DNA of 20,127 nt from a virus. Made by a program: the position numbers and the translations under genes. The notes beneath the pieces were generated by a model. It worked only from the letters and a program-made list of their open reading frames with translations. It made no database searches and was not told the DNA's origin. This document shows, in pieces, positions 1-7,985 of this stretch (position 1 is the stretch's first letter; the number at the start of each line of letters is the position of its first letter). The stretch is taken from the IMG/VR virus record IMGVR_UViG_3300042406_000220, positions 1 through 20,127 of that record, one strand, 5' to 3'.

Positions 1-213
1 TGCTGCTTGTATTGTTGGCAAGTTAGCCAATGCATCAATTCTGTATTTTTCTGATTTAGCGAAGTTCTTAATTGATTCAACAATTACATCTGTGCTAGTG
101 GGTAGGTTAGTGACAACTTCTGTGTTGTATATCTGCCCATCAATATTATATTCAACGCTAGTGAAGAATGCTCCATCTGGAGTAGTTCTAGAAGAAAGTA
201 TTTTGTATGTCAT
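1..213 (-). CDS. Partial hypothetical protein downstream of the tail fibre (5' part only)
   Basis: An open frame begins with ATG at 213-211 and runs off the left edge after 71 codons with no stop. The peptide starts MTYKILSSRTTPDGAFF and continues as a hydrophilic sequence with alternating polar and hydrophobic residues that suggest beta-strands. I do not recognise a family. Its start overlaps the stop of the upstream 755-residue fibre gene in an ATGA arrangement (4 bases), which implies translational coupling. An AACTAA plus A-rich leader just before the ATG resembles the leaders of three other genes in this cassette, supporting this start. Position in the fibre cassette suggests a virion or fibre-associated protein, perhaps a fibre chaperone or accessory protein. 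That role is inference only. Most of the gene may lie outside the window. Confidence 0.75.
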   Translation of the reverse strand, partial: MTYKILSSRTTPDGAFFTSVEYNIDGQIYNTEVVTNLPTSTDVIVESIKNFAKSEKYRIDALANLPTIQAA

Positions 214-2477
214 ATTATTTTAGTTATTGATATTGATAAGTTCACCAATTGTACTGCTGATGTTCCTGTTATTGTGAATGAAAACCAATCCCCTGCTGTG
301 ACAGCTAAAGATAATCCTGTTGCTGAACTTGTTTGTGTTCCTGATAATGCAGCAGTAAATATAGTTGTTGTAGGAGGAAATGGAGAAAATACTCCTTGCT
401 TAACTTCAATACTACAACTTCCTGATTGGTCTGCTACTAACTGCCATCCTGTTATAGTCCCCTTATATGGAACTCTAACATATGCTATCTTACCACTTGT
501 AATTAATGCTCCTCCACCATCAAACGTAACACCGAATGAACCTACACTAAATAAATCAAACTCTGACTTACTTATTAACCCCGCTGTTACACTTGCTGTA
601 CTCGCTAATGGAATGTTTAGTGTATGGTTAGGCGAAACAGAATTCCAATTAGGTGCTGTTCCCGTTGTCCCTGGTGTTGCGAAGTTCTGTATTTGGTCAG
701 TTAATCCATTTAACGCTGTAATACCCGTAGTAAATGTTGTAATAATTTGACACAAATGACCATTCTCAGTATGTAGTTCTATAGTTCTACCTGATGTGTT
801 TACAAATACTCTTAAAGCTATCCTATCTGTTAACGCAAGTGGAGTTGTGGGAACAGCTAATGCAGTAAAATAGGCATCTAATACAGTACCATTTGTAATG
901 CCTTCAGGTGTTAATACATCAGTTGCAATTAAAGTAAAAGCAAGTCCTATGGTATCATACTTGAGCAATTCAACATAATATGATGGACTACCACCACTTG
1001 ATGTTGCTCTAAAAAATAGTTCTAAATTCCAATTTCCTCCTGGTATTGATAGTAAATTAGGATCACCTGCATCTGTAATAAATTGTGCAATCAATCCATT
1101 ACCTGCTGAATTAAGTCTTGTAAATGTAGTACCGCCTCCTAAGACTGGAGTCCTGCTCATCTCGTAATAAGTAGAACCACCAAAAGTACCTTGGTTTACT
1201 GAGCCATTTAGATAATAGCTAACACTTGAACCACCACCTGTTGATGATGGGAAGTTAGCTAATGAACCATCACCACGGATATACTGACTTACAATTCCAT
1301 TAGCTGTAATATCAATACTTGGTGTAGTAGTTGGATTAGGAACATTAACACTAAATGCAGGATTTGTAGGGTTAGGTACTGTTGCTGATACATTTGTAAC
1401 TGTTCCTGAACCACCACCACCACCTGTAAATTCTACTACATTACCACTAGCATCAACTCCTAATGAATAAGTTGGAGTACCTGCAAATGTATTAACACCA
1501 TATTGATGTAAAACAAATTTACCATCACCTCTTACACTTGCATTTAATAATGCCCCACCATTAGAATAACCATATATATCAAATCTTGATAATCTTGATA
1601 ATACAGCAGGACCAGGATTTTCCCACAATCCTGCTAATCTAACTGTAGGATCTGTTGGTATTGGTGCTGGTATAGTTTGCCTTTCTTCTATCCAAAAATC
1701 TATACTACCACCTATACCTCCACCTGGTACACCTGTTGAACTTCTATTTAATCTTATTATTCCTTCAATATTATTAGTTGATGCTGCATTTCTTATAAGC
1801 TCTGCTGTATAATCTAGTTGTGTGACACCTTCAAATGCTATACCACCAGTTGAGGTTGCTCTTATAGACCTACCATCTGCAACTTCTACTCTTAATCCTG
1901 TACCAACATTAAGCCCTGTTCCAAGGTGACTTAAATATAATGCATTTGTTGCAGCACCAGTTTGGTCTATTCTAAATGTATAACCATCATTAGTAATATA
2001 GGTATCTCTTATTAAATTACCACTTCCTAATGTTGCACCACCTAACTGAAAATTATTAGCAGGTGATTCTGTAAGTCCATTATCTGCTGTATAAGTTCCA
2101 CCACTTCCTCCTGTAGCATCAAATGTAATATTACCTAGACCATCATCAGTGATAGTCATGTTGGTACCTTCTATTAAATTTAATATAGTTTGTATAGGAT
2201 TATCTACACTATTAGTTTGTAATAGCAGCTGCGGTATTGCAGCAGTAGTTATTCCTGTTACTCTACCATAAACATCAAGAGTTATTACAGGTACTGTAGT
2301 AGAACTACCATAAGTACCTGCTAATATTCCTGTTGCAGTTAGATTAGCAGTTAAATTTAAGTTCTCTAATGTAAAGTCTATATTAGCACTATCAGTAACA
2401 AAAAAAGGAGTACCATCCACTTGTTGTCTAGGTGGTCTAATACTAAAATCATTTCTCTTATTACCAAAAAATGCCAT
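210..2477 (-). CDS. Modular tail fibre / receptor-binding protein (755 aa)
   Basis: This is a long, glycine-, serine- and threonine-rich beta protein with the architecture of a phage tail fibre. Residues 1-25 form a short basic N-terminus that probably anchors it to the particle. Residues 45-83 (GTYGSSTTVPVITLD, then YGRVTGITT) match a repeat type I know from many environmental phage fibres. Glycine-rich hinges lie at about 123-127 and 352-358. Residues 390-600 form a beta-domain with LNGSVNQGTFGG and HTENGHLCQIIT, and NHTLNIPLAS follows at 617-626. The last 110 residues form a separate beta-sandwich-like tip (FDGGGALITSG to the end), a likely candidate for sugar or receptor binding. No enzyme motif is visible. 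Its start overlaps the preceding gene's stop by one base (TAATG), and its stop overlaps the next start by four. Fibre identity is well supported by composition and repeats; receptor binding is inferred. Confidence 0.85.
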   Translation of the reverse strand: MAFFGNKRNDFSIRPPRQQVDGTPFFVTDSANIDFTLENLNLTANLTATGILAGTYGSSTTVPVITLDVYGRVTGITTAAIPQLLLQTNSVDNPIQTILNLIEGTNMTITDDGLGNITFDATGGSGGTYTADNGLTESPANNFQLGGATLGSGNLIRDTYITNDGYTFRIDQTGAATNALYLSHLGTGLNVGTGLRVEVADGRSIRATSTGGIAFEGVTQLDYTAELIRNAASTNNIEGIIRLNRSSTGVPGGGIGGSIDFWIEERQTIPAPIPTDPTVRLAGLWENPGPAVLSRLSRFDIYGYSNGGALLNASVRGDGKFVLHQYGVNTFAGTPTYSLGVDASGNVVEFTGGGGGSGTVTNVSATVPNPTNPAFSVNVPNPTTTPSIDITANGIVSQYIRGDGSLANFPSSTGGGSSVSYYLNGSVNQGTFGGSTYYEMSRTPVLGGGTTFTRLNSAGNGLIAQFITDAGDPNLLSIPGGNWNLELFFRATSSGGSPSYYVELLKYDTIGLAFTLIATDVLTPEGITNGTVLDAYFTALAVPTTPLALTDRIALRVFVNTSGRTIELHTENGHLCQIITTFTTGITALNGLTDQIQNFATPGTTGTAPNWNSVSPNHTLNIPLASTASVTAGLISKSEFDLFSVGSFGVTFDGGGALITSGKIAYVRVPYKGTITGWQLVADQSGSCSIEVKQGVFSPFPPTTTIFTAALSGTQTSSATGLSLAVTAGDWFSFTITGTSAVQLVNLSISITKII
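214..225 (-). promoter_or_regulatory. AACTAA-type A-rich translation leader
   Basis: On the minus strand the bases AACTAAAATAAT stand directly before the ATG at 213. The same AACTAA plus A/T-rich pattern stands before three other genes of the fibre cassette (starts at 2830, 6574 and 7985). Here it also encodes the last residues of the upstream fibre, so it is kept inside coding sequence. A role in ribosome recruitment is inferred from the A-rich leaders typical of Bacteroidota. Confidence 0.45.
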
Positions 2478-2830
2478 TAAGGTGTAGGTTTAATATACAA
2501 AGCAATTTTAGAACTTGATACATTCATAGCTTCAAAATTTTGAGCACCTGTAAAAAACTGACCTGCAGCAGGTGTTGTAATTGTGTTACTACTTCCTGCA
2601 ACAGAATAAGTACCTCCAGTTTGAATTTCAAATAAATTTACTTTATTTAAAGCTTCATCAAAAGCGGCTTGTGATGAAAAATTAGGGTATTTTGCTAATG
2701 TATAATCAGCAGATACTGCAGCTTTAATATTACCAGTAACAGCAGATGATATTCCTATACATACAGCTTCGCCACTAAGGGCAATCATTAGTTTTTGGTA
2801 CAGCCTTCCAGCTGGATAATAATTACTCAT
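2477..2830 (-). CDS. Small hypothetical virion protein between fibre genes (117 aa)
   Basis: I do not recognise this protein. It begins MSNYYPAGRLYQKLM and is alanine- and serine-rich, with one probable helix near residues 52-66 (SSQAAFDEALNKVNLF) and otherwise short beta-like segments, ending IALYIKPTP. There is no signal peptide and no convincing membrane segment. The gene lies six bases after the 1245-residue protein and its TAA overlaps the ATG of the 755-residue fibre by one base, so the three are almost certainly translated from one message. A typical guess from position is a fibre-associated structural or decoration protein. The A-rich leader AACTAACAAAATAAAAAAAT before ATG supports the start. 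Confidence 0.72.
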   Translation of the reverse strand: MSNYYPAGRLYQKLMIALSGEAVCIGISSAVTGNIKAAVSADYTLAKYPNFSSQAAFDEALNKVNLFEIQTGGTYSVAGSSNTITTPAAGQFFTGAQNFEAMNVSSSKIALYIKPTP

Positions 2831-2850
2831 ATTTTTTTATTTTGTTAGTT
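2831..2850 (-). promoter_or_regulatory. AACTAA-type A-rich translation leader
   Basis: The minus strand reads AACTAACAAAATAAAAAAAT immediately before the ATG at 2830. It lies mostly inside the last codons and stop of the upstream 1245-residue gene. It is the clearest copy of a leader pattern shared by four genes in this cassette. There is no GGAGG-like Shine-Dalgarno motif. Confidence 0.5.
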
Positions 2851-5800
2851 TGTTTATATGTGTTATAATTTTACTTACTTGATTGTTAGTTAAGCAAGTT
2901 TGTTCTGCTACTGTAGGTGTACAAGGGTTAGTGTTTATAAAATCACCTAATACTCCTGCTGCAAATATACCTTCATAAGGTGTTAATACAGGGTCTACAC
3001 CATTTTCAAGTGGTAATGATTGTCCATAATTATTTACAGCATATTGAGGTGAATCATAAGTATAGAATAATTCTATATCATTGTTACCATTAAAATAAGC
3101 AAAACTATTTAAAGGTGAATTTATTATAAAGTCAGTTAATAAACTGTTAGCACCAAAACCTAAGTTATTAATAGAATTATCTATAGCAGTACTCCACTGT
3201 TGAAATGAACTATAATTAACTGGAGAACCATCATTATATAATGTATAAGGAGATGTTCCTGGAAAAAATGGTACTGCTGTACCTGTTAATAATAAAGATA
3301 AACTACCTATAGTAGTATCTATACCACCAGTAAATTGGTCAGGGTCACTATAACTATCTGTAACATTATTATATATAAAATCTTCACCATTATAAATCCA
3401 AGTTTGTTCATTAGGATCTGCTGTGAATCTAACTTCATCATATGTAGTAAAACCACCTCCTGTAAAGTTACTAGTAATTATAGTAGTTGTAGTATCAGTA
3501 CCATTACTAAATGTAGGTGTTGGAACTGTTTGTATTGCAACACCTCCAGTAGTTACTGCTGAAATAGTAGCATTATTTAAAATAGTACCTGTATTTACAG
3601 GAGCAAATATTAATATTGTAGTACCAATAGCTACTGCTGTATAACCATGTGTCCCTGTACCAGAATTAATTCTATCTTTATACAATGTTGCACATTGTGC
3701 AGCAGTTTGTGGTATTGGAAAATTTCTAACTCCTAAACTAACTGAACCAAGAGATACAGTTAATTCCATTGAACCTGATACTACAGCACCTGTTGTAACT
3801 ATAACTGGTACACTTGCTCTAGCATTAGGTATTGTTTTAGTTATGATAGATAAATAATTATTATAAGAACCAAAAGTACCTGAAGGTGATAATAATTTTA
3901 AAGTAGAAGTTATTGCAGATGCTGTACCTGTCCAAGGATTAAGGTTTATAGCAGATGCTAATCCTGAAGCTAATCCATTAGCTGTATAATCTGCAGATAT
4001 AGTAGGTGTAAATGTACCTATTAAAACTGGTGGAGAAGGTGGAAAACCAATAGGTTGATAGTAAGTTTTTAATACAGTATTTGGTATTTCAGATAATCCA
4101 AACATATTAAGCAAACTTTGAGATAATATCTCAGGTAAAGCCTGTTGAGTGCCAAGTAGTGTTGCTGAATAATTAAATGGACTAAGGTTATTAAAATAAT
4201 CTACAAATCCACTAATACCATCTACATCATAACTGTTTTGAAGTAAGTTTAAAATAGTAAGAGGAATTTGGTCATTAACAAAATTAATTTCTGGAGATAC
4301 AGCATTTATACCATTGGCCATTATACCAATAGTACTTATAAAATCATTTGCTGTATATTGTAATGATGTATAATCTAAAGTTAATTGAAAAGTATAATTA
4401 TTAAAAAAAGCTCCTTGTAAACTATATACTGTTGTAATTACAAGATTAGTACCACTTAATGATGCTATAAAATTTGAATTAAAAGTAGGTTGACTATTTA
4501 AATCATTTACAATACTTTGTAAATTTATAAAGTTACCAGTATTAGTAATTGGTAACCCATATGGGATATTACCACCATCAAGTATAACTAATGTGTAAGT
4601 AGCTTCTGTAGTATCTGCACCTCCAGAATATGTACCAACATCTACATAGGTTCTACCAACAGATGGGTCATATGTATAAGTTAAAGTAGTACCATTATAA
4701 GCCCAAGCTGGTGGTGCAGGTAATTCTACATTTACTGTATAAGTTATTCCATTATTACTTACTATAGTTGCAATAGCACCAAAAGGATTAAGATTAAAAT
4801 CAATTAACATCTCTTGTATACTAGTAAATACAGTACCAGGAGCACTTTGATAAAGTGTTACACCACCTGAACTATTGAAAAAATTAACACTACCATCAGT
4901 ATCATTTACAGCACCTGCAAATTGACTACCATCAGGTTCATAAAATTCTACTGGATATTGGATTTCAATTATATCTCCATCATAATCTGTTTGTGGATAT
5001 ATATTAGGTGCTGTTATATTCAATAAATGTACAGGTGTTGTTGGAGTACCTACACCACCATTAAAATAATAAAGAATTGGTCTATCACCAGGTTTCTCTA
5101 TTGAAAATGCATATGTAGAAACACCTGCATTATAATTCCAAGAATTTCCTGTACCTAATGGTGCAGTTAATGTAATAACTGTTCCAGATACACTAACAGT
5201 GCCTTGAAAAATACCTTGAGCAATAATGTTAGCAGCTATAAAATTTGCTACATCTGCAGGTGAATCACCAGAAGCTACTGTATATGTACCTATAGTAGTA
5301 CTTATATTACCTAATGGTACATTAACTAACTTAACTGTATATACATTTCCTAATGCAGCAGTATTAAAAATTGTTAATGCATTAGAAGCTGTTGCTAATA
5401 CTTCACCTGGTATTGGTGCAAAACCACCATCACTTGCTGTAAATCCTTGACCATTATTTGAATCAAAACTATTTATTAATGCAGTCATATCAGCATAACT
5501 ACCAGAATGGCTAAACATTAAAGCACCTTCATAATAAAAATCTTGTGCTGTAGAATTAAATAATTCTAACAATGGTATAGACATTGTTGCTGGCTGACCA
5601 AGAGCAAATTGATTTATTGGTATTAATATATTAGCAGATGCAGGAGTTGGAGTAGTTTTATAAGGTAATCTACCTGAAGGTAATGTTATTAAAGTATCTG
5701 CTACATGACTAGCTACAAAAGTAGGTTGTTGAAATAGTATATCAGCATAAGCAGGTGTACCTTGAGTTACAAAAGCAGGTAATCCCGATAAATCAAAGTT

Positions 5801-6574
5801 TACAAAAGAATCACTTCCACCTTCATATTGCCTAAATTTTACAACATAGTTATTATAATCTACATTATCAAAAGGAGAGTATAAAACAAACTGTCCTCCA
5901 GAATACTGTAAAATCCAATCAGGATATGTAGTATTCCAAAGTTCTAGAATAGCTTCTATATTATCCATATCAACTGCAGGAATAGTTAAACTTACAGGTG
6001 GTGAAAGATTTGTAACTCCATCAGGTTCATATACAGTTATACTACCATTCCAAGTACCAAAATCATTATCTACTGTAACTGCAAGTTCATGGTCTATTAT
6101 TGGTAATTCAGCTACTTCTATAGGTGAAACAGCAGTACCTGTTATATCACAAGTATCTGTAAATTGTACACCAGTAATAGTAATAACTACATTATTTAAT
6201 GTTCCTGTAAAATCTATTACTATTTTTTGATTAAATTCATCATACCAATATGTAAAATTATATCCAACATTATTAAATACCATATACCCTTGATTATTAC
6301 AATCAAATTGTATAGGTGTATTAGTTACTGGTAATTGAGAATTTAACAATACAGTGTAATCACCTTCAATACAGCAACTACAAGTAATAGTACTACCTAC
6401 TATCTCAAAGTTTCTAAGTATTTCTATATAAGCTCTAAGTAATCTTATCTCTTTAAATAGACAAGTGTTATTCTTACCCAAAGCAAGTCCTGTATAGTAC
6501 TTAACTGATTTTTTAGCTAAAGCATAAAATGCTTTAATTATTGCTACTTGTATATTTAATGGTGTTAATATCAT
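2837..6574 (-). CDS. Giant beta-repeat tail/adhesin-type structural protein (1245 aa)
   Basis: This is the largest protein in the window and is made mostly of beta-strand-rich repeats with little charge. Residues 1-60 are different: a helical segment with KYYTGLALGKNNTCLFKEIR and AYIEILRNF, followed by a cysteine cluster (C65, C67, C68) and C92 and C142. Two internal module types recur. Type A (about 428-480, 852-907, 938-1001) has the pattern GTYTV, a short helix, then a strand ending ITLTAP-GTG. Type B (about 620-664 and 1052-1097) has W-x-YNG and then GGADTT or GGIDTT. YEPDG also occurs twice (about 182 and 545). The C-terminus (1218-1245) has C1218 and C1227 and a helix QVSKIITHINKL. No catalytic motif is visible. 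It is most likely a fibre, whisker or adhesin on the tail or capsid. Family unknown. Confidence 0.8.
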   Translation of the reverse strand: MILTPLNIQVAIIKAFYALAKKSVKYYTGLALGKNNTCLFKEIRLLRAYIEILRNFEIVGSTITCSCCIEGDYTVLLNSQLPVTNTPIQFDCNNQGYMVFNNVGYNFTYWYDEFNQKIVIDFTGTLNNVVITITGVQFTDTCDITGTAVSPIEVAELPIIDHELAVTVDNDFGTWNGSITVYEPDGVTNLSPPVSLTIPAVDMDNIEAILELWNTTYPDWILQYSGGQFVLYSPFDNVDYNNYVVKFRQYEGGSDSFVNFDLSGLPAFVTQGTPAYADILFQQPTFVASHVADTLITLPSGRLPYKTTPTPASANILIPINQFALGQPATMSIPLLELFNSTAQDFYYEGALMFSHSGSYADMTALINSFDSNNGQGFTASDGGFAPIPGEVLATASNALTIFNTAALGNVYTVKLVNVPLGNISTTIGTYTVASGDSPADVANFIAANIIAQGIFQGTVSVSGTVITLTAPLGTGNSWNYNAGVSTYAFSIEKPGDRPILYYFNGGVGTPTTPVHLLNITAPNIYPQTDYDGDIIEIQYPVEFYEPDGSQFAGAVNDTDGSVNFFNSSGGVTLYQSAPGTVFTSIQEMLIDFNLNPFGAIATIVSNNGITYTVNVELPAPPAWAYNGTTLTYTYDPSVGRTYVDVGTYSGGADTTEATYTLVILDGGNIPYGLPITNTGNFINLQSIVNDLNSQPTFNSNFIASLSGTNLVITTVYSLQGAFFNNYTFQLTLDYTSLQYTANDFISTIGIMANGINAVSPEINFVNDQIPLTILNLLQNSYDVDGISGFVDYFNNLSPFNYSATLLGTQQALPEILSQSLLNMFGLSEIPNTVLKTYYQPIGFPPSPPVLIGTFTPTISADYTANGLASGLASAINLNPWTGTASAITSTLKLLSPSGTFGSYNNYLSIITKTIPNARASVPVIVTTGAVVSGSMELTVSLGSVSLGVRNFPIPQTAAQCATLYKDRINSGTGTHGYTAVAIGTTILIFAPVNTGTILNNATISAVTTGGVAIQTVPTPTFSNGTDTTTTIITSNFTGGGFTTYDEVRFTADPNEQTWIYNGEDFIYNNVTDSYSDPDQFTGGIDTTIGSLSLLLTGTAVPFFPGTSPYTLYNDGSPVNYSSFQQWSTAIDNSINNLGFGANSLLTDFIINSPLNSFAYFNGNNDIELFYTYDSPQYAVNNYGQSLPLENGVDPVLTPYEGIFAAGVLGDFINTNPCTPTVAEQTCLTNNQVSKIITHINKLTK
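3284..3421 (-). repeat. Protein repeat module B, copy 2 (in the 1245-aa protein)
   Basis: Encodes residues about 1052-1097, with QTWIYNGEDFIYN, then FTGGIDTTIGSLSLLL. It is the counterpart of the copy at 4583-4717. Confidence 0.55.
3572..3763 (-). repeat. Protein repeat module A, copy 3 (in the 1245-aa protein)
   Basis: Encodes residues about 938-1001: VSLGSVSLGVRNF, a helix (TAAQCATLYKDRIN), then TILIFAPVNTGTILN. It is the most diverged of the three module A copies and follows copy 2 after about 30 residues. Confidence 0.4.
3854..4021 (-). repeat. Protein repeat module A, copy 2 (in the 1245-aa protein)
   Basis: Encodes residues about 852-907: IGTFTPTISADYT, a short helix (LASGLASAIN), then LKLLSPSGTFGSYNN. 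The order of elements equals module A copy 1, but sequence identity is low. Confidence 0.4.
4583..4717 (-). repeat. Protein repeat module B, copy 1 (in the 1245-aa protein)
   Basis: Encodes residues about 620-664, with W-AYNG-T-LTYTYD, then YSGGADTTEATYTLVI. It matches the spacing of the copy at 3284-3421, which has W-IYNG, then FTGGIDTTIGSLSLLL. Confidence 0.55.
5135..5293 (-). repeat. Protein repeat module A, copy 1 (in the 1245-aa protein)
   Basis: Encodes residues about 428-480: a strand (TIGTYTV), a short helix (SPADVANFIAANI), a strand, then VITLTAPLGTG. Related copies lie at 3854-4021 and 3572-3763. Similarity is at the level of protein pattern, not of DNA identity. Confidence 0.5.
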
Positions 6575-6585
6575 ATTTGTTAGTT
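6575..6585 (-). promoter_or_regulatory. AACTAA-type A-rich translation leader
   Basis: The minus strand reads AACTAACAAAT directly before the ATG at 6574. The TAA inside the motif is also the stop codon of the upstream 134-residue gene, so one short site ends one gene and may help start the next. Confidence 0.45.
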
Positions 6586-6984
6586 GTAAACGCGGATTTC
6601 TATGGAGGTATTAGTTAACATTTGATCTGATGTAACTACAGGAAAAACATTTGCTGAATAAGTAAAAAATGTTATATTAGATAAACCAACATCATTTATT
6701 ACAGCAAAACCATCAACTAATCCATTAGCTAATGGTGAAATAAATATAGTTGTTTTATTTACGGTAAAAAGAGAATCAGAAATTATTGAATATCTACCTA
6801 CAGCATTATAAGTATAAGATATATCTCCAATAGTATTTTCTAATTCTATTGCAGTAGGTACAGCATCAACTCCTTCTTGAGTAACTAAAGCAGTATATAC
6901 TTTATAAGGTAATTCGCCTGCAGGTCCTTGTGGGCCAGTTGGTCCTGGAGGACCTATTGGTAATTCTGAGTTATAGCAAGTCAT
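6580..6984 (-). CDS. Short collagen-like fibre protein (134 aa)
   Basis: After a short N-terminus with one cysteine (MTCYNSELPI), residues 11-25 are five Gly-X-Y triplets (GPPGPTGPQGPAGEL), the signature of a collagen-like triple helix. The remaining 110 residues form a compact beta-domain (KVYTALVTQEG, ELENTIGDI, GRYSIISDS, KTTIFISP, ending SIEIRVYN). I know this pattern as a recurring small domain in environmental Bacteroidota-phage fibres; it plausibly trimerises the stalk. The protein is likely a minor trimeric fibre or a fibre base. It starts two bases after the stop of the 332-residue collagen-like gene and ends five bases before the 1245-residue gene. The collagen repeats are seen directly; trimer formation is established for such repeats in general and inferred here. 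Confidence 0.8.
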   Translation of the reverse strand: MTCYNSELPIGPPGPTGPQGPAGELPYKVYTALVTQEGVDAVPTAIELENTIGDISYTYNAVGRYSIISDSLFTVNKTTIFISPLANGLVDGFAVINDVGLSNITFFTYSANVFPVVTSDQMLTNTSIEIRVYN

Positions 6985-6986
6985 AG

Positions 6987-7985
6987 TTATAAAGTTGTAT
7001 TATATCTTAATATGTTTATCATACCTGTAGATCCACCAGAACCATCATCAGATGTTGATGATACAATAGTAAAATTTGTAGAATAATTAAATCCTGAATC
7101 TAACCTCCAAATTTTTTGAGCAAATTGAGATTCTCCAAACAAAGCTTGAAATTCTTTATTATATCCATAAATTGTACCTTCAATTCTAGCTGCATTAGTT
7201 GCTATTCTAGTTATTTTAACATCTGCTTTTATAAAATTTATAACTTCATTTGAAGTATAGCCTGATGGAGGAGTATTAGGATCTTTATCAAATTTAATTT
7301 TTGCAGGATCAATTCCAAAATTAGGTCCAGCAGAACTTATAGAAAATAAAGATGTTGTTGTTAATCCATCATTAATAGAAAATCCAGTTGAATTAAAGAC
7401 ACCTGTAGCATCTCCTGTAGTACTTTCTATTGTAAAAGTAATTATTTTACCAATAGCATCTAACTCATTAAAAGGAACAGTAATAAGAGCATTAAGTCCA
7501 GGTCCAGGATTACTAAATATATCAGCTTTAATTCTTTCTACACCAGCACTAGCTGATGCTCCTATAGTTCCTGAAGGTGTTACTATAGTACCTGCAGCTC
7601 CTACAGCTGTTGTAGTTGCTCTAAAAGTTACACCTGGAATAGTCCAATCCATTCTTGTTACTACCATAGATGTAGGTGTTAATATATTTGTAACTCTATA
7701 AAAACCTCCTGGATCAGGAAAACTGATTGAATTTCCTACATAAATAATTTGATCTTCGGCTGCCCAAGCAGTATTTGCTACATTTATTTGTACTGTAGAA
7801 TTAGCTGCTGGTTGAATAAAAAAACCTGTTAGAGTAGTAAAAGCATTTATACCATTATTACCTACAGGTCCTACACTTCCTGTATCTCCTTTATCACCTT
7901 CATCACCTTTAGGTCCTGGAACACCTTGTGGTCCTCTTGGTATTGTTGTTGAATTGCAGTTACAACTGCCTGAACATGAACACAT
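6987..7985 (-). CDS. Collagen-like tail fibre protein with cysteine-rich N-terminus (332 aa)
   Basis: The N-terminus has four cysteines in nine residues (C2, C4, C8, C10; MCSCSGSCNCNS). It is followed at 18-47 by ten perfect Gly-X-Y triplets, of which several have charged residues (GPKGDEGDKGDTG) that commonly stabilise bacterial and phage collagen-like helices. Residues 48-332 are beta-rich: a first domain around QINVANTAWAAEDQIIYVG, a central part (about 150-250) and a C-terminal domain rich in aromatic and glycine residues (AQKIWRLDSGFNYS), ending in MINILRYNTTL. The likely form is a trimeric fibre with a collagen stalk and globular tip. The clustered cysteines could bind metal or form interchain links; neither can be decided from sequence. 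The gene lies in the fibre cassette 23 bases after the 162-residue gene. Confidence 0.82.
   Translation of the reverse strand: MCSCSGSCNCNSTTIPRGPQGVPGPKGDEGDKGDTGSVGPVGNNGINAFTTLTGFFIQPAANSTVQINVANTAWAAEDQIIYVGNSISFPDPGGFYRVTNILTPTSMVVTRMDWTIPGVTFRATTTAVGAAGTIVTPSGTIGASASAGVERIKADIFSNPGPGLNALITVPFNELDAIGKIITFTIESTTGDATGVFNSTGFSINDGLTTTSLFSISSAGPNFGIDPAKIKFDKDPNTPPSGYTSNEVINFIKADVKITRIATNAARIEGTIYGYNKEFQALFGESQFAQKIWRLDSGFNYSTNFTIVSSTSDDGSGGSTGMINILRYNTTL

Noticed and set aside
274-750. Plus-strand open frame of 158 codons opposite the fibre tip
   Set aside because: It is the mirror of threonine- and glycine-rich fibre codons, contains valine- and alanine-rich low-complexity sequence, and no other plus-strand gene is present.
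210-2477. Diversity-generating retroelement target in the fibre
   Set aside because: No reverse transcriptase, template repeat or adenine-mutation pattern is visible in the window, and the fibre end is not a C-type lectin pattern.
2837-6574. Possible enzyme or peptidase domain in the 1245-residue protein
   Set aside because: No HExxH, catalytic serine or similar motif was found; the sequence is repetitive and beta-rich.
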